From Photobacterium angustum (GTDB lineage: Bacteria; Pseudomonadota; Gammaproteobacteria; Enterobacterales; Vibrionaceae), in the NCBI RefSeq assembly GCF_002954615.1, contig NZ_MSCJ01000001.1:2604001-2668000 (forward strand): 64,000 nt of DNA, given 5' to 3'. The notes below the pieces were generated by a model, which saw only the letters and a program-made list of their open reading frames with translations, was not told the origin of the DNA and made no database searches. Positions 47,085 to 59,720 of the stretch are shown piece after piece. The translations under genes were made by a program, and so were the position numbers. Numbering within the stretch: position 1 is the stretch's first letter; every line of letters begins with the position of its first letter.

Positions 47085-47275
47085 GCTTTGTTTGATTATT
47101 AAACACAAATATTTATAAAGGCTTTTATTTTCAATAGATTAATCTAATACTTATATATCAAATTCGCTTTGTTAAACCTATAAAATCCACCGCGAGCTAT
47201 ATAATCAACCAACACTTTCTGCGCATTCAAGCTACGGTAATATAAATAGGAAAAATGTCAGTGATTTTTAGGCAA
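47085..47275. other. A/T-rich intergenic stretch between S10 promoter and tuf terminator
   Basis: About 190 bases of A/T-rich sequence with no gene, tRNA or strong hairpin seen. It may contain UP elements for the S10 promoter. Confidence 0.5.
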
Positions 47276-47303
47276 TAAAAAAGGGAGCCGAAGCTCCCTT
47301 TTT
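47276..47303 (-). terminator. Terminator of the str operon after tuf
   Basis: A GGGAGC/GCTCCC stem with a TTCG loop (47283-47298) is followed on the minus strand by a T run. Confidence 0.93.
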
Positions 47304-47326
47304 CTGTACGTAAGTACTAAATGTTA

Positions 47327-48511
47327 TTAAGCAACGATAGTTGCAACAACACCAGCACCAACTGTACGGCCACCTTCACGGATAGCAAAACGTAGACCTT
47401 CGTCCATCGCGATTGGAGCGATTAGAGTAACAGTCATAGCGATGTTATCACCAGGCATTACCATTTCTACGCCTTCTGGTAGCTCGATAGTACCAGTTAC
47501 GTCAGTTGTACGGAAGTAGAACTGTGGACGGTAACCTTTGAAGAAAGGAGTGTGACGACCACCTTCATCTTTAGAAAGAACATAGATTTCTGAAGTGAAA
47601 GTTGTGTGTGGAGTGATTGAACCTGGCTTAGCAAGTACTTGACCACGTTGAACTTCGTCACGCTTAGTACCACGTAGAAGAACACCAACGTTCTCACCAG
47701 CACGGCCTTCGTCAAGAAGCTTACGGAACATCTCAACACCAGTACAAGTAGTTGTAATAGTGTCTACGATACCAACGATAGCAACTTCGTCACCAACTTT
47801 GATGATACCTTGCTCAACACGACCAGTTACAACAGTACCACGGCCTTGGATTGAGAATACATCTTCGATTGGAAGAATGAATGGTAGATCGATAGCACGC
47901 TCTGGCTCAGGAATGTATGAATCTAGCGCTTCTGCTAGTTCAACAATCTTGTCTTCCCACTCTTTCTCGCCGTTTAGAGCGCCTAGAGCAGAACCCATGA
48001 TTACTGGGCAATCATCACCTGGGAAGTCGTACTCAGAAAGAAGTTCACGAACTTCCATCTCAACTAGCTCAAGTAGTTCTTCATCATCAACCATGTCACA
48101 CTTGTTCATGAATACGATGATGTAAGGAATACCAACCTGGCGACCAAGTAGGATGTGCTCACGTGTTTGTGGCATTGGGCCGTCAGTTGCAGCAACAACT
48201 AGGATACCGCCGTCCATTTGAGCAGCACCAGTGATCATGTTTTTAACATAATCGGCGTGTCCAGGACAGTCAACGTGTGCGTAGTGACGAGTTGGAGTAT
48301 CGTACTCAACGTGAGAAGTTGAGATTGTGATACCACGCTCGCGCTCTTCAGGAGCGTTATCGATAGATGCGAAGTCTTTAGCAACACCACCGTACACTTT
48401 TGCAAGTGTAGTACAGATAGCAGCAGTTAGAGTTGTTTTACCGTGGTCAACGTGACCGATAGTACCAACGTTTACGTGCGGTTTTACGCGTTCAAATTTT
48501 TCTTTAGACAC
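47327..48511 (-). CDS. tuf: Elongation factor Tu
   Basis: This 394-residue GTPase delivers aminoacyl-tRNA to the ribosome. The G motifs are intact: GHVDHGKTT near residue 19, DCPGHADY near 81, and NKCDMVDD near 136. Domains 2 and 3 follow. It is the last gene of the str operon, ending before a strong terminator. Vibrionaceae usually have a second tuf elsewhere. Confidence 0.98.
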   Translation of the reverse strand: MSKEKFERVKPHVNVGTIGHVDHGKTTLTAAICTTLAKVYGGVAKDFASIDNAPEERERGITISTSHVEYDTPTRHYAHVDCPGHADYVKNMITGAAQMDGGILVVAATDGPMPQTREHILLGRQVGIPYIIVFMNKCDMVDDEELLELVEMEVRELLSEYDFPGDDCPVIMGSALGALNGEKEWEDKIVELAEALDSYIPEPERAIDLPFILPIEDVFSIQGRGTVVTGRVEQGIIKVGDEVAIVGIVDTITTTCTGVEMFRKLLDEGRAGENVGVLLRGTKRDEVQRGQVLAKPGSITPHTTFTSEIYVLSKDEGGRHTPFFKGYRPQFYFRTTDVTGTIELPEGVEMVMPGDNIAMTVTLIAPIAMDEGLRFAIREGGRTVGAGVVATIVA

Positions 48512-48611
48512 AATTGTGTTCCTTCCTAGTTAAGATACGCCCCCTACTAGGTCGGGGACGGCTCTGAAGTTTGTATTTTATGCGTCAATAGCGATAGACG
48601 CAATAATGAAA

Positions 48612-50717
48612 TTAGTTACGTTCTGCAATAATTTTGTCAGTAACATTCTTTGGCATTTCAGCGTACTCGCTAAATTCCATAGAATAAGACGCACGGCCTT
48701 GTGTTGCTGAACGCAAATCAGTTGCATAGCCAAACATTGCAGATAATGGAACTTGTGCACGAATAATTTTAATACCCGCGTTGCCTTCGTCCATACCTTC
48801 GATCATGCCGCGACGACGGTTAAGATCGCCAACAACATCACCCATCCAATCTTCCGGCGTGGTAATTTCAACTTTCATCATAGGCTCAAGCAATACAGGG
48901 GTTGCTTGTAGCGCACCTTGTCTTAATGCCATTGAACCTGCGATTTTAAATGCAATATCGTTAGAATCAGTTTCGTGGAATGAACCGTCGAACAGAGTTG
49001 CTTTAACATCTACCATTGGGTAGCCAGCAAGCACACCACTCTTCATTTGTTCTTCGATACCAGTCGCAGCCGCCGTGATATACTCTTTCGGCACGCTACC
49101 ATTCACGATTTCATCTACGAATACGAAACCTTCACCAGGCTCTGTTGGTTCTAATCGTAAGCAAACGTGACCATATTGGTTACGTCCACCTGTTTCACCA
49201 GCTTGGCGAATGAATTTACCTTCGACTTCCGTTGTACCACGAATACTTTCACGGTAAGCAACTTGTGGGTTACCCACATTACAGTCAACGCTAAATTCAC
49301 GTTTCATTCGATCAACAATGATATCAAGGTGAAGTTCACCCATACCAGAGATTAGTGTCTGGCCTGATTCATTATCAATTTCTACTCGGAAAGATGGATC
49401 TTCCATCGCTAGTTTTTCTAGCGCGATTGCCATCTTATCCTGATCGGCTGTTGAACGAGGCTCAACAACGATCTGAATTACTGGTTCAGGGAAGTCCATG
49501 CGCTCAAGAATCACTTTATGATTTTGATCACACAGGGTGTCACCTGTTGTCGCAAATTTAAGACCAATGGCGGCAGCGATATCGCCAGCACGCACTTCTT
49601 TGACCTCTTCACGCTTATTCGCATGCATTTGAACAATGCGACCTAAACGTTCACGTTTCTCTTTAATGCTGTTAAATACAGTATCACCTGAATTTACAAC
49701 ACCAGAATAAACACGCATGAAAGTTAACGTACCTACAAACGGGTCTGTTGCAATTTTGAACGCAAGCGCAGCAAAAGGTTCGTTGTCATCTGAATGACGT
49801 TCAACAGGATTACCGTTTTCATCTTCACCAGTAATTGCTTTTACTTCTGTTGGTGAAGGAAGGAAGTCAACAACCGCATCAAGTACCGCTTGAACACCTT
49901 TGTTCTTGAATGCAGAACCACAAGTCGCGAGTACGATTTCGTTGTTGAGTGTACGTTGACGAAGACCAGCTTTAATTTCAGCTTCAGTCAGTTCGCCTTC
50001 TTCAAGGTATTTATCCATTAGTTCGTCGTTCGCTTCAGCGGCAGACTCAACTAAATTCATGCGCCATTCTTCTGCTTCTTCTAATAAATCAGCAGGAATG
50101 TCTTCATAGGTAAAACTAGTCCCTTGATCAGCTTCTGACCAGTTAATGGCCTTCATTTTGATCAGGTCAATTACACCTTTAAATTCATCTTCAGCACCAA
50201 TATTCAGTTGAATAGGTACTGGGTTTGCGCCAAGACGGGTTTTGATTTGCTCGATAACGCGAAGGAAATCGGCACCAGTACGGTCCATCTTGTTAACGAA
50301 AACCATGCGTGGTACTTCGTATCTATCAGCTTGACGCCATACAGTCTCTGACTGAGGCTCTACACCTGAAGAACCACAGAACACAACAACAGCACCATCT
50401 AATACACGTAGTGAACGTTCAACTTCAATGGTGAAGTCTACGTGTCCAGGAGTATCAATGATGTTGATTCGGTGCTCGTCGAACTGCTTGTCCATACCGC
50501 GCCAAAAGGTGGTTGTTGCAGCAGAGGTGATCGTGATGCCACGTTCTTGCTCCTGCTCCATCCAATCCATAGTAGCAGCGCCGTCGTGTACTTCACCAAT
50601 CTTATGAGATAGGCCTGTGTAAAACAGGATGCGCTCGGTCGTTGTTGTTTTACCGGCGTCAACGTGAGCACAGATACCAATATTACGGTAGCGCTCGATA
50701 GGCGTTTTGCGTGCCAC
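48612..50717 (-). CDS. fusA: Elongation factor G
   Basis: This 701-residue translocation GTPase begins [20 protein letters not shown]. It has [17 protein letters not shown] and NKMDRTGAD, then domains II-V. It is in the canonical str order rpsL-rpsG-fusA-tuf. Confidence 0.98.
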   Translation of the reverse strand: MARKTPIERYRNIGICAHVDAGKTTTTERILFYTGLSHKIGEVHDGAATMDWMEQEQERGITITSAATTTFWRGMDKQFDEHRINIIDTPGHVDFTIEVERSLRVLDGAVVVFCGSSGVEPQSETVWRQADRYEVPRMVFVNKMDRTGADFLRVIEQIKTRLGANPVPIQLNIGAEDEFKGVIDLIKMKAINWSEADQGTSFTYEDIPADLLEEAEEWRMNLVESAAEANDELMDKYLEEGELTEAEIKAGLRQRTLNNEIVLATCGSAFKNKGVQAVLDAVVDFLPSPTEVKAITGEDENGNPVERHSDDNEPFAALAFKIATDPFVGTLTFMRVYSGVVNSGDTVFNSIKEKRERLGRIVQMHANKREEVKEVRAGDIAAAIGLKFATTGDTLCDQNHKVILERMDFPEPVIQIVVEPRSTADQDKMAIALEKLAMEDPSFRVEIDNESGQTLISGMGELHLDIIVDRMKREFSVDCNVGNPQVAYRESIRGTTEVEGKFIRQAGETGGRNQYGHVCLRLEPTEPGEGFVFVDEIVNGSVPKEYITAAATGIEEQMKSGVLAGYPMVDVKATLFDGSFHETDSNDIAFKIAGSMALRQGALQATPVLLEPMMKVEITTPEDWMGDVVGDLNRRRGMIEGMDEGNAGIKIIRAQVPLSAMFGYATDLRSATQGRASYSMEFSEYAEMPKNVTDKIIAERN

Positions 50718-50806
50718 GGTTGTATCCTCTTACTAAGGTGAACCTTAGAATATGGTTTAGGCACAGCAGGAAGACCTGCCGTGCCCAAGCGGTATTACCA
50801 GCTATA

Positions 50807-51280
<474 letters not shown>

Positions 51281-51372
51281 TTATCTCCGTTGTCTTCTTC
51301 AGGTTATCCAAAACTTTTCAGTTTCTTCAAAATTAAATAATTTTAGTGTTTGGCCTTACTTAACGGAATCCA

Positions 51373-51843
<471 letters not shown>

Positions 51844-51923
51844 GATCTAACCAACGATCAATCAAATGATCATTTCTTAAACAATCCGTTTTTTATCACT
51901 TTTAAGGCTTATATCATACTTAT

Positions 51924-52217
51924 TTAAGCCCATTTCATATGCTGTTCATGCTTCACCATTAACGAAACAAAGCCTTTATAATCAACAACATTAAGATATT
52001 CATCACATTTACCTTGCAACCCACGTGCAATGAGATCAGCCTCAAGTAAATAAATTTTTACACCAATATTTTTTATTACATTTAAATAATTATTTTTTAC
52101 TAAACCGGCGATCACAGCGTCTTCTAACAGCAATATTTCATCACCAGCGGCAACATATGCTAAACATTGAGCCAAAGATTGGCTTTGATAAGGTGAGCGA
52201 GTAACGGTATGAAGCAT
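51924..52217 (-). CDS. tusB: Sulfur relay protein TusB
   Basis: This 97-residue DsrH-family subunit of the TusBCD complex relays sulfur from TusA to TusE for 2-thiouridine formation in tRNA. It begins MLHTVTRSPYQSQSLAQCL and ends KHEQHMKWA. It is the third gene of the tusD-tusC-tusB run upstream of the str operon, as in E. coli. Confidence 0.94.
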   Translation of the reverse strand: MLHTVTRSPYQSQSLAQCLAYVAAGDEILLLEDAVIAGLVKNNYLNVIKNIGVKIYLLEADLIARGLQGKCDEYLNVVDYKGFVSLMVKHEQHMKWA

Positions 52218-52224
52218 TACGACC

Positions 52225-52581
52225 TCAAAATGTAAGAAGTTGTCGACATTGATGCATTTTTTCTATCAATTGTGCTTGTTCACAAACAATCACATCGATG
52301 ATCAAATCATCTGTTGTTAGTCCGCGCGCACGGAGTGATTCTGCATTCACATAAATATTTTCAACATCATAAAGTTCAAGCATCTTAAATGTCGCAATAT
52401 AATCTCGACTTAAAATTGCTTGTGGCTGCTGCTGTTTTAATAACTGAAATACGCCATCATCAATAAAATACAGTGACAACTCTTCAGTATAAGCTGAACT
52501 TGCCAATACAGCATCTAGCCCTTCTCGCCCACTATTGTTGCCATGTGGTGAAGTTCTAAAGATAAAGCCCAGTGAATTCAT
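52225..52581 (-). CDS. tusC: Sulfur relay protein TusC
   Basis: This 118-residue DsrF-family subunit of TusBCD has [20 protein letters not shown] near its start, a conserved segment, and [11 protein letters not shown]. It starts 11 bases after tusD. Confidence 0.95.
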   Translation of the reverse strand: MNSLGFIFRTSPHGNNSGREGLDAVLASSAYTEELSLYFIDDGVFQLLKQQQPQAILSRDYIATFKMLELYDVENIYVNAESLRARGLTTDDLIIDVIVCEQAQLIEKMHQCRQLLTF

Positions 52582-52591
52582 ATCTATACCA

Positions 52592-52984
52592 CTAAAATTG
52601 TATGACGCGATCTGCAGTTAACATGACTTCAGCAAGACCACCAAGCCCTGCCTGTTCAAAGCCATCTGCAAGATTGACAGCAGATAATTGGTTTTGCTCT
52701 GCTTCTTGTTCACTGACAATACCGCGACGCAATGCGGCTGCAACACAGGTTTGCAATTCAACATTATGCGTTTTAGCTAATGCTTGCCATGCCGCCACAA
52801 GATCAAATTCATCGGATGCTGGTGCCGTTAATGCAGAGCCATTTAACACGCCATCTTGATAAAAAAACACGCGTTGTAATACGTGTCCTTCTTCAATTAA
52901 TGCATTTGCAAATTGATAAGCTGAACGCGATGTTTGGTTTCCGTATGCAGGGCCATTAACCACGATAGCGAAAGTTAAACTCAC
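52592..52984 (-). CDS. tusD: Sulfurtransferase TusD
   Basis: This 130-residue DsrE-family subunit carries the persulfide cysteine, here Cys80 in [13 protein letters not shown]. It begins [18 protein letters not shown], with FFYQDGV. The start is GTG overlapping the yheO stop (GTGA), implying coupled translation. Confidence 0.96.
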   Translation of the reverse strand: MSLTFAIVVNGPAYGNQTSRSAYQFANALIEEGHVLQRVFFYQDGVLNGSALTAPASDEFDLVAAWQALAKTHNVELQTCVAAALRRGIVSEQEAEQNQLSAVNLADGFEQAGLGGLAEVMLTADRVIQF

Positions 52985-53703
52985 TTCTCACCATCCTCGG
53001 TTTTTCGCTGGCGAATATACAGATACACGGTGTGTTTGGAGATATTTAGACGATCTGCAACACGATTAATCGCATCTTTAATATCGAAAATACCTTTATC
53101 AAACAGTTCCATCACGATTTGGCGATTTTTGGCATTATTTGATACGTTCTTATCCGCATTAATTTCTTCGATGGTACGTTCAACCGTCTGATCAACGAGC
53201 TCATCAACATCGCTGGCAAAATTAACCGTTGATGCCGCTTGTTTTGCTTCATCTGTTGGCATAAACGACTGCAAAATTTGAGAGAAAGGGGCATCTAAAT
53301 TAACGTTTATACACAGCAGGCCAATGATATTATTTTCACCGTTACGAATGGCAATCGTGATTGACTTCATTAAGTCACCACCTTTAGCACGGGTGAAATA
53401 AGCACGAGAAAAATTGCGCTCAGAACCTTCAATATCACGTAGCATGCGTAATGCAAGATCTGTGATTGGCGAGCCAACTTTACGGCCGGTATTTTCTCCG
53501 TTAGCAATCTTAATCGCAGAGGTGTTGAGATCGGCTAATGAATGGAGCACGATTTCACAAAAAGGACCAATTAACGCTGCTAAACCATCAACAACGGCTT
53601 CATAAGAGCGAAGAATAATATAATCATGCTCAGAGAAGATTCGGCTATCGACGATATCACTGTCGACCATCACCTCTGAACCAAAGTTATCAGTTGAAAC
53701 CAC
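52981..53703 (-). CDS. yheO: YheO-family PAS-like/HTH transcriptional regulator
   Basis: This is a 240-residue cytoplasmic regulator. The N-terminal YheO/PAS-like domain (about 25-140) includes [36 protein letters not shown] and [20 protein letters not shown]. The C-terminal HTH (about 180-235) has [17 protein letters not shown] and [18 protein letters not shown]. It is conserved upstream of tusDCB in E. coli; its target is not established, though relatives (DauR) respond to amino acids. The start is GTG at 53703. Confidence 0.92.
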   Translation of the reverse strand: MVSTDNFGSEVMVDSDIVDSRIFSEHDYIILRSYEAVVDGLAALIGPFCEIVLHSLADLNTSAIKIANGENTGRKVGSPITDLALRMLRDIEGSERNFSRAYFTRAKGGDLMKSITIAIRNGENNIIGLLCINVNLDAPFSQILQSFMPTDEAKQAASTVNFASDVDELVDQTVERTIEEINADKNVSNNAKNRQIVMELFDKGIFDIKDAINRVADRLNISKHTVYLYIRQRKTEDGEK

Positions 53704-53818
53704 TTTTCAATCTTCCATGTTGCAATCAATACTATTAATACGACTTATACATTCAGCTTATGTATTAAATAGAATCAATAAAATTTAAAATATTGCTAGT
53801 AAGTTTATCAGATAATTA

Positions 53819-53847
53819 AAAAGAAAAGACCCGACATAAGTCGGGTC
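53819..53847 (-). terminator. Terminator of fkpA
   Basis: An 8-bp perfect stem GACCCGAC/GTCGGGTC (53828-53835 with 53840-53847) is followed by TTTTCTTTTT on the minus strand. Confidence 0.92.
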
Positions 53848-53887
53848 TTGATATTTCTCAGCATATTTATTGGTAAATATTGCTCAA

Positions 53888-54742
53888 TTATTGTGTTTTT
53901 GTCTCTGTAGCTGCTGGTTTTTCAGCTGGTGCCGCTGCAGGTTTTGCAGTTTTATCACCTTTAATACCTAGTAGTTCAACTTGGAATACCAATGTTGAGT
54001 TAGCAGGAATACTTGGGTTTGCTTGTGCGCCGTAAGCAAGTTGTGGCGGAATAACAAACTCAAACTTAGAACCTACAGGCATTAGCTGAACACCTTCAGT
54101 CCAACCAGGGATTACTTGATTTAGAGGGAAAGTAGCAGGTTGATTACGCTGGTAAGAACTGTCAAATACAGTACCGTCAGTTAGCATGCCTTTGTAATGA
54201 ACTTCAACTGTATCGGTTGCTGTTGGTTTTGGACCTGTACCTTCTTTTTCAATCTTGTACATTAAGCCCGTTTTAGTTGTTACAACCCCCGCTTCTTTCG
54301 AGAACTTAGTACGGAATTCTTCACCGGCTTTTACGTTTTTCTCAGCTTCAGCTTTTGCTTTTTCTTCAACAATTTTAGCTACACGCTGGTCAAGCTCTTG
54401 AAGCGCTTGTTGGGTTTGCTCTTGCGTTAAACGACTCTTACCCGCAAATACATCTTCAACACCTTGAAGTACGTCTTGACGGTTTAGGTCTAGACCCAAC
54501 TCTTTTTGCTGATCAAGGTTAGCAGATAGGTATTGCGCCAGTGACGCACCAATTGCATAAGCTGCTTTTTGATCTTCAGTTTTAAATTCAACTTTAGCAT
54601 CAGCTGCTGGAGTCTTAGCAGCAACCTGCTCTACTTTCGCAGGCTCTGCAGGCTTATTGGTGTCTGCTTTATTGTCATCCTGACAACCAACAGCGAGGAA
54701 AATTGTTGCTGCCAATACAGACATCTTTAGAACAGGTTTCAT
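53888..54742 (-). CDS. fkpA: FKBP-type peptidyl-prolyl isomerase FkpA
   Basis: This 284-residue envelope chaperone and proline isomerase has an N-terminal dimerisation domain (about 50-155, helical) and a C-terminal FKBP domain (about 165-260: VEVHYKGMLTDGTVFDSSYQR, VIPGWTEGVQLMPVGSKFEF, IPPQLAYGAQ). The N-terminus, FLAVGCQDD, has a lipobox-like cysteine at residue 20, so it may be an outer-membrane lipoprotein rather than the soluble periplasmic E. coli form. It ends in an Ala/Pro/Lys-rich tail. ATG at 54742 has GGAG upstream; a frame start at 54754 is less likely. Confidence 0.95.
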   Translation of the reverse strand: MKPVLKMSVLAATIFLAVGCQDDNKADTNKPAEPAKVEQVAAKTPAADAKVEFKTEDQKAAYAIGASLAQYLSANLDQQKELGLDLNRQDVLQGVEDVFAGKSRLTQEQTQQALQELDQRVAKIVEEKAKAEAEKNVKAGEEFRTKFSKEAGVVTTKTGLMYKIEKEGTGPKPTATDTVEVHYKGMLTDGTVFDSSYQRNQPATFPLNQVIPGWTEGVQLMPVGSKFEFVIPPQLAYGAQANPSIPANSTLVFQVELLGIKGDKTAKPAAAPAEKPAATETKTQ

Positions 54743-54933
54743 GTATTTCTCCATCAGTCAGTGAGGCAATGCCTCATTTTTTAACTGTACTTTTTAGAAT
54801 GAGTATGAAAATAAAGTTATAACAATATACTACTAGCATTTGATTAAGTAACTGTAAAAAGCAAGTCAGTTCAGTTATTTAATCAGACTAATTTACTCTA
54901 CTAGTTACCCTATGCAAGCGGAACAAGAGCTTA

Positions 54934-55911
54934 ATGTATAAAACTTTTTTTTCATTTTGTTTATTTTTATCCACTTTGACCCTGAGTGGTTGTTTCTTTT
55001 CTGGCTCAGAAGTCCAACGCTGGCAATTAGCCCCACAAGGTGCAACCAGTTTTAGCCTTAGCCGAGATGGTCGTTTTGCAATAGTTAGTGCAGTCGAACA
55101 AGGTATCGCGCTATGGGACTTACATCAAAACAAAAAGTTAGCTGATTTTGGTTCTCAAGATCAACATCACAGTACGGTGGTAAGTAGCCATATTTCTGAC
55201 AATAAACGTTTTGCTATCACGGCAACAGCACAAAATTTTGCTATTTGGGATCTTGGCTGGTCCCAAGCTCAAGGTTTATGGTCTATTGATGACGCTACCA
55301 TTAGAGATGTCGCTATTGCCAATAATGGCGACGACATCTTATTAGCGCTAAGTAATGGTAAGGCCTTGTTTATCAATATTAGCACAGGAAGAAGACTTGA
55401 GTTTTTAGCACACAAAGAGAAAGTGAATAGTGTCGCTCTCTCTCCTAATGGCCGTTACGCTCTATCCGGCGGCAATGATCATAATGGCTATTTATGGGAT
55501 ACCCGAACAGGACAAATCTTGTATCATTTCCCTCATAAAAGTCGCATTACTCGAGTCGCACTACAACGAGATGGAAAATTTGCTCTGACTGCCGATGGCA
55601 CCAATGATGTCTTTATTTGGGATTTAACCAACGGCAAGAAAGTATCAGAGCTAGACATTACCCTTCGCCAACAAACCCTTTCCAGTGCACGTTTTTCTGA
55701 CGACGGATCAATGATAGCAACCGGCACTCCCTCACGCCGAGTGGAACTATGGCAAACATCAGATGGGAAAAATATCGGGAGTTGGAAGGCTGAACCTCAG
55801 CAAGATACTCGACCCGCTACAGCAGTGGTGTATGATGTCGCTATTAGCCCAACAGGTAACGTCATCTCTGGATCATCATCTGGATTTGCCCAAGCCTGGT
55901 CAACCGATTGA
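54934..55911 (+). CDS. WD40-repeat lipoprotein
   Basis: This 325-residue protein has a lipoprotein signal ([10 protein letters not shown], cysteine 20), then a run of WD40-type blades. Examples are [60 protein letters not shown] and [16 protein letters not shown] periplasm-facing beta-propeller is expected, possibly a scaffold for other proteins. I know no function. It lies between fkpA and slyX, divergent from the former, where E. coli has no such gene. The slyX gene follows after eight bases, so they probably form an operon. Confidence 0.85.
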   Translation: MYKTFFSFCLFLSTLTLSGCFFSGSEVQRWQLAPQGATSFSLSRDGRFAIVSAVEQGIALWDLHQNKKLADFGSQDQHHSTVVSSHISDNKRFAITATAQNFAIWDLGWSQAQGLWSIDDATIRDVAIANNGDDILLALSNGKALFINISTGRRLEFLAHKEKVNSVALSPNGRYALSGGNDHNGYLWDTRTGQILYHFPHKSRITRVALQRDGKFALTADGTNDVFIWDLTNGKKVSELDITLRQQTLSSARFSDDGSMIATGTPSRRVELWQTSDGKNIGSWKAEPQQDTRPATAVVYDVAISPTGNVISGSSSGFAQAWSTD

Positions 55912-55919
55912 AAACGACC

Positions 55920-56141
55920 ATGACTGAGATTGAACAATTACAACACCGTATTGATGAACTTGAAATGAAACAAGCCTTTCAAGAGCAAACTATTGATGAT
56001 CTTAATGATGCCCTTACCAAGCAACAGTTCATGATTGACCGCATGGAAGTTCAGATGAGATTTTTAGTGGGTAAAGTAAAAGGTATGCAAGCACCAAATA
56101 TGGCTAGCGAGTCGGAAGAAACTCCGCCGCCACACTATTAA
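55920..56141 (+). CDS. slyX: SlyX family protein
   Basis: This 73-residue coiled-coil protein of unknown function has [20 protein letters not shown] and the family-typical ending [11 protein letters not shown] at 55920 gives the usual length; the longer frame from TTG at 55908 is unlikely. It is convergent with slyD. Confidence 0.94.
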   Translation: MTEIEQLQHRIDELEMKQAFQEQTIDDLNDALTKQQFMIDRMEVQMRFLVGKVKGMQAPNMASESEETPPPHY

Positions 56142-56165
56142 TCGTGTTTGACTAAAAAATGAAAA

Positions 56166-56196
56166 CAAAAAAGGAAGCCTAAGCTTCCTTTTTTAT
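56166..56196. terminator. Bidirectional terminator between slyX and slyD
   Basis: A GGAAGC/GCTTCC stem (56173-56178 with 56183-56188) with a CTAA loop is flanked by A and T runs on both sides. Confidence 0.9.
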
Positions 56197-56214
56197 TGAT
56201 ATCATCAAATGATA

Positions 56215-56778
56215 TTAGTGAGAGCAGCAACCGCCTTTCTCTTCGCCACCACAGCAACCTTCGTCACTGTCACCGTGATCGCCACAACCGCCTTCGCCGC
56301 CACAACAACCACCACCTTGATGTAGGTGACCGTGTGCAATTTCTTCTTCAGTCGCTGCACGTACTGCTACAACTTCAACGTCAAAACCTAGAGTCTGACC
56401 AGCAAGCATGTGATTACCGTCAACAACTACGTGATCGCCATCAACTTCAGTTACTTCAACAGGGATTGGACCTTGATCTGTATCTGCTAGGAAACGCATA
56501 CCAACAGTAATTTCATCAACACCTTGGAATACGTTTGCAGGAACACGTTGAACCATTTCATCCATGTGCTCGCCGTAAGCGTCAGCAGGAGCAACAGTTA
56601 CTTCGAACTTGTCGCCAGCTACATGACCTTCAAGCGCTGCTTCAAGGCCAGGAATTAGATTGTTGTGACCGTGAAGGTAATCAAGTGGAGCTTCAACTGT
56701 TGACTGATCTACAACTACACCATCTTCAGTTTTCACTTGGTAAGCTAGGCTTACTACTGTGTCTTTAGCGACTTTCAT
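56215..56778 (-). CDS. slyD: FKBP-type peptidyl-prolyl isomerase SlyD
   Basis: This 187-residue cytoplasmic isomerase, chaperone and metallochaperone has an FKBP domain split by the IF chaperone insert (about 70-130). The C-terminal metal-binding tail is rich in His, Cys and Gly (GGGCCGGEGG, GDHGDSDEGCC, CCSH). In E. coli the tail supplies nickel to hydrogenase. Confidence 0.97.
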   Translation of the reverse strand: MKVAKDTVVSLAYQVKTEDGVVVDQSTVEAPLDYLHGHNNLIPGLEAALEGHVAGDKFEVTVAPADAYGEHMDEMVQRVPANVFQGVDEITVGMRFLADTDQGPIPVEVTEVDGDHVVVDGNHMLAGQTLGFDVEVVAVRAATEEEIAHGHLHQGGGCCGGEGGCGDHGDSDEGCCGGEEKGGCCSH

Positions 56779-56860
56779 GTTTACTCCAAAATTTGAGCTT
56801 GGGGTGATAAGTTTTGCGCGACATCATACAGGATAATATGGCAATGATGCTAATACCGTA

Positions 56861-57070
56861 TTAGTCAGGTTTAAAAACACCTATCACTTGTTGTTTGGTC
56901 GTTGACGAAAGTTGTTCACTTTCTTGTACCGATTGTGGCACCCGTGTATCTGAATGATCACAAGCCACACACTCGACATATTCAACATCATCTTGCTGCC
57001 ACCAGCGTAAAGTATCGATGGTTTGACAACTAGGGCATGCAGCCCCTGCGATAAATCGTTTTTTTATCAT
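56861..57070 (-). CDS. yheV: YheV-family zinc-ribbon protein
   Basis: This 69-residue protein has two CxxC pairs, ACPSCQ and ECVACD, that form a zinc ribbon. It begins MIKKRFIAGAAC and ends KQQVIGVFKPD, matching YheV. ATG at 57070 was chosen over an upstream start at 57097 by homology. It lies 35 bases after kefB; its function is unknown. Confidence 0.9.
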   Translation of the reverse strand: MIKKRFIAGAACPSCQTIDTLRWWQQDDVEYVECVACDHSDTRVPQSVQESEQLSSTTKQQVIGVFKPD

Positions 57071-57105
57071 CCTGCTCTTTCCTTGATCATTACACAAGCG
57101 TTAGC

Positions 57106-58911
57106 TTAATCCCAACCATGATGGCGTTCTTCCTCGCCTCGCATCTCACGATCGAAAATTTCTTCTAACTCTTTACGGGCTTCTTTTTGTCGAGAAGCTA
57201 AATTGACTTCTTCACTATGTTGCGGCAATAGATCCCGTAATGCTTGTGTATCTATTTTACGAAAATGTGCCTCAGCACGTTTCGCTTTATACGGATGCAT
57301 ACCTAGAGATATGAGGGCTTGGCGACCTAAATCAAGAGCACCAGCAAAAGTTTCACGTGAAAAACATTCAACGCCTTGACCTAGTAATTGATGTGCTTCA
57401 ACACGACTTCTCGCTCGCGCTAATATTTTTAAGTGCGGGAAGTGTTGTTGGCAAATAGCCACCACTTCCATTACCTCTGTCGGTGCGTCAGTACAGATAA
57501 TAATTGCTTCCGCATTATCCGCCCCTGCTGCACGTAGCAAATCTAACTGAGTAGCATCACCGTAAAAAACTTTATAACCGAACTTGCGTAAAAATTGGAT
57601 TTGGCTCGGATCTCGTTCAAGTACGGTTACTTTAATCTTATTAGCAAACAGTAATCGTCCTATAACTTGTCCAAAGCGTCCAAAACCCGTAATGATGACA
57701 CGAGGTGCGCGGTCAACAATATCCGACTCTGGCTCCGGTTGCTCACTCGCTTTGAAGCTTCGTACAAACCAACGCTTTTGAAGCGTTAATACGAGCGGTG
57801 TTGTCATCATTGATATACTTACAACCACCAGCAAAAAAGCTAATAATTGCGCATCGAGTAAACCTTCAGCACGAGCGGCCGTAAACAGGACAAACGCAAA
57901 CTCACCACCCTGACTTAAAATCGCCGCCATCTGACTACGTGACTTTTCTCTTACGCCGAATATCCGAGCTAAAAGATAGAGCACGATTCCTTTTACTGCG
58001 ATTAACGCTAATACCGCGGCTAAAATCTGTAATGGATATTGCCACAGTAACCCAATATTTACCGCCATACCCACTGAGATAAAAAACAGCCCCAGTAATA
58101 ATCCTTTAAACGGCTCTATCGCAATTTCTAATTCATGGCGATATTCGCTCTCAGCTAATAGCACCCCCGCTAAGAATGCCCCTAAAGCCATGGATAATCC
58201 AAGCGCCTGCATAATCAATGCAATACCAAGCACTAACAGTAATGCCGCAACATTAAACAATTCACGAACACCACTCATCACCACATAACGAAACAGTGGA
58301 CGAAGTAAAAAATGCCCACCGACAAGTAATACGGCGATACCACCTAACATCCAGAACGCATCATTCCAACTCCCCCCTTTACCGCCAGCGAGAGCTGGGA
58401 GTAAGGCAAGCATTGGGATCACTGCTATATCTTGAAATAGCAGTACCGCAAAACCCGATTGCCCAGTTTCACTTCCTGATAATTGCTGCTCTTCTATCAC
58501 ACGTAGTGCAATGGCTGTTGAAGATAACGCCAGCCCCATGCCAATCACGGCTGAATCGCGCCACGTCAACGAAGGTAAAAATCCATTAAAGCTCATAACC
58601 ACTACGGCAATAACCCCACTAGTGATCACCACCTGCCCACCACCTAACCCTAAAATGGGTTTACGCATTTGCCACAGTGTTTTCGGATTAAGCTCTAAAC
58701 CAATCAGAAACAGTAACAACACAACGCCAAATTCAGAGAAATGGAGGATAGCATCAACATCGGAGATCAAGCCTAAGCCCCAAGGGCCAATGGCAATACC
58801 CGCAATCAAATAGCCTAACACTGAACCTAAGCCAAGCTTTTGCGCCAAAGGGACGGCAATAATAGCTGCGGCCAAAAAAACCACACTTAGAACAAGGAAA
58901 TCATTGGTCAT
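57106..58911 (-). CDS. kefB: Glutathione-gated K+ efflux antiporter KefB
   Basis: This 601-residue protein matches E. coli KefB. The N-terminal half (about 1-385) is a CPA2 K+/H+ antiporter membrane domain. An RCK/TrkA-N domain follows (about 405-530), with a [11 protein letters not shown] dinucleotide loop and [13 protein letters not shown]. It protects against electrophiles by acidifying the cytoplasm. It overlaps the ancillary kefG gene by 11 bases. Confidence 0.96.
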   Translation of the reverse strand: MTNDFLVLSVVFLAAAIIAVPLAQKLGLGSVLGYLIAGIAIGPWGLGLISDVDAILHFSEFGVVLLLFLIGLELNPKTLWQMRKPILGLGGGQVVITSGVIAVVVMSFNGFLPSLTWRDSAVIGMGLALSSTAIALRVIEEQQLSGSETGQSGFAVLLFQDIAVIPMLALLPALAGGKGGSWNDAFWMLGGIAVLLVGGHFLLRPLFRYVVMSGVRELFNVAALLLVLGIALIMQALGLSMALGAFLAGVLLAESEYRHELEIAIEPFKGLLLGLFFISVGMAVNIGLLWQYPLQILAAVLALIAVKGIVLYLLARIFGVREKSRSQMAAILSQGGEFAFVLFTAARAEGLLDAQLLAFLLVVVSISMMTTPLVLTLQKRWFVRSFKASEQPEPESDIVDRAPRVIITGFGRFGQVIGRLLFANKIKVTVLERDPSQIQFLRKFGYKVFYGDATQLDLLRAAGADNAEAIIICTDAPTEVMEVVAICQQHFPHLKILARARSRVEAHQLLGQGVECFSRETFAGALDLGRQALISLGMHPYKAKRAEAHFRKIDTQALRDLLPQHSEEVNLASRQKEARKELEEIFDREMRGEEERHHGWD

Positions 58912-59491
58912 TGTTGGTCTCCTTCTTCGTTAAGCTAATTCGAGGCTCAATAATCAAAGGGTTCGCTAACCATGATTGGTATGCGCGTGCATGTTGGTTT
59001 AATTCATCCTGCGTGACGCGTCTTGCCCAGTGCAAGATAAGTGGCGGTAACCAATGCATTTGGCAAAGATCAGCACAAATTTCAAATGGCTTTAAAATGG
59101 TATCAATACCATAACGGTTATAACCATCCGGACTATAAGCTTCTGCTCCACCGCCAGTCGTGATCACCGAGCGCCAATATTTACCCACGGTTTCATTACC
59201 GTCACCGTGAGCGAAACCTTTGCTTAACACTCTATCAAACCACTCTTTCAACAATGATGGGCAGGAATACATATAGAGCGGATGCTGGAAAATAATGATG
59301 TCGTGACTCGCGATCAGCTCATGCTCTGCGACAACATCGATAAAGAAATCGGGGTACGTGGCATATAAATCATGCACAGTAACGTGACCTAATAGCTCAA
59401 TGTCTTGCAACATTGCGCTATTAGCAACGGACTCATCAGGATCAGGATGAGCAAAAATAATGAGAATTGATGGTAAGTTTTGTCGTGTCAT
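58901..59491 (-). CDS. kefG: KefG, ancillary flavodoxin-fold protein for KefB
   Basis: This 196-residue protein has a quinone-oxidoreductase-like fold: [16 protein letters not shown] at the start, [24 protein letters not shown] in the middle, and [18 protein letters not shown]. KefG binds KefB and is needed for full activity. The 11-base overlap with kefB suggests coupled expression. Confidence 0.94.
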   Translation of the reverse strand: MTRQNLPSILIIFAHPDPDESVANSAMLQDIELLGHVTVHDLYATYPDFFIDVVAEHELIASHDIIIFQHPLYMYSCPSLLKEWFDRVLSKGFAHGDGNETVGKYWRSVITTGGGAEAYSPDGYNRYGIDTILKPFEICADLCQMHWLPPLILHWARRVTQDELNQHARAYQSWLANPLIIEPRISLTKKETNNDQ

Positions 59492-59720
59492 AACATCCTT
59501 TTACAATCGTTCATATTCATCATGTGCAACAATAAGTACTTGCTCAGTATTATTCCATCATACCTAATTGTTAACAAACATGATCTTTTGTTTATCATTT
59601 GTTCAGCAAAACGTAACCTAAAGCAATAGAGAGATGTTAGCCACTCTGCGCTGTTTGAGTTAGACTTCCGCCCATAAGTCCAGTTTATTTAGTGGAGCGG
59701 GCAAGACCCCGGCAATATTG

